14,228 bases of DNA. It comes from Bacteroidota bacterium. GTDB lineage: Bacteria; Bacteroidota; Bacteroidia; Chitinophagales; Chitinophagaceae. Where the stretch lies: contig JAFAFV010000169.1 of assembly GCA_023423285.1 (NCBI GenBank), forward strand, positions 1 through 14,228. Reading direction: 5' to 3'. Both the position numbers and the translations under genes were made by a program. The notes under the pieces were generated by a model. It did not search any database, was not told where the DNA came from, and saw only the letters and a program-made list of their open reading frames with translations. Below are positions 14,225 through 14,228 of the stretch, in pieces. The stretch's first letter is position 1. Every line of letters starts with the position of its first letter.

Positions 14225-14228
14225 ACAT

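Overview
The window reads as ordinary chromosome from a member of the Bacteroidota. The evidence is four near-consensus Bacteroidota promoters (TTTG, 19-20 bases, TAnnTTTG), start codons preceded by A/T-rich sequence without Shine-Dalgarno sites, and the order rpsU-xerC-hpf, which is familiar from that phylum. Protein style suggests Chitinophagaceae or a close relative, but this is an inference. No phage, insertion sequence, CRISPR array, tRNA or rRNA was found.

Layout. Bases 1-2602 hold a minus-strand run of three genes: riboflavin synthase (ribE), an acyltransferase-3 membrane protein, and an HPr-kinase-like P-loop protein cut off by the left edge. Bases 2603-2754 are a divergent promoter region. 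Bases 2755-4320 carry rpsU, a xerC-type tyrosine recombinase and a short hibernation factor (hpf). Bases 4631-6886 carry clpX, two very small unannotated genes (53 and 48 aa), and a DUF1801/YdeI-like protein. Bases 6990-9929 encode a large FAD/Fe-S dehydrogenase of the YdiJ type. Bases 10145-11722 encode the replicative helicase dnaB. Bases 11879-12670 encode an exported NlpC/P60 peptidase, which converges on a minus-strand MOP-family flippase (12676-14184).

How the genes fit together. Most of the window is housekeeping: translation (bS21, HPF), chromosome maintenance (XerC, DnaB), protein quality control (ClpX), cofactor supply (RibE) and cell envelope (NlpC/P60, flippase, acyltransferase). 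rpsU and hpf have their own promoters, and xerC sits between them directly behind the rpsU terminator.

The most interesting signals are regulatory. rpsU carries a full Shine-Dalgarno sequence in a lineage that hardly uses them, which fits bS21 autoregulation. The rpsU terminator runs straight into the xerC start codon. A boxA-like element lies in the hpf leader. Two tandem DnaA-box matches lie upstream of dnaB. DnaB ends in an SSB-like acidic ...DEAPF tail. A terminator-like hairpin for the NlpC/P60 gene is embedded in the coding end of the opposing flippase gene, and a perfect 10-bp inverted repeat lies in front of the flippase. The part most likely to belong to an uncharacterised system is the truncated kinase-like gene at the left edge, whose further partners are outside the window.
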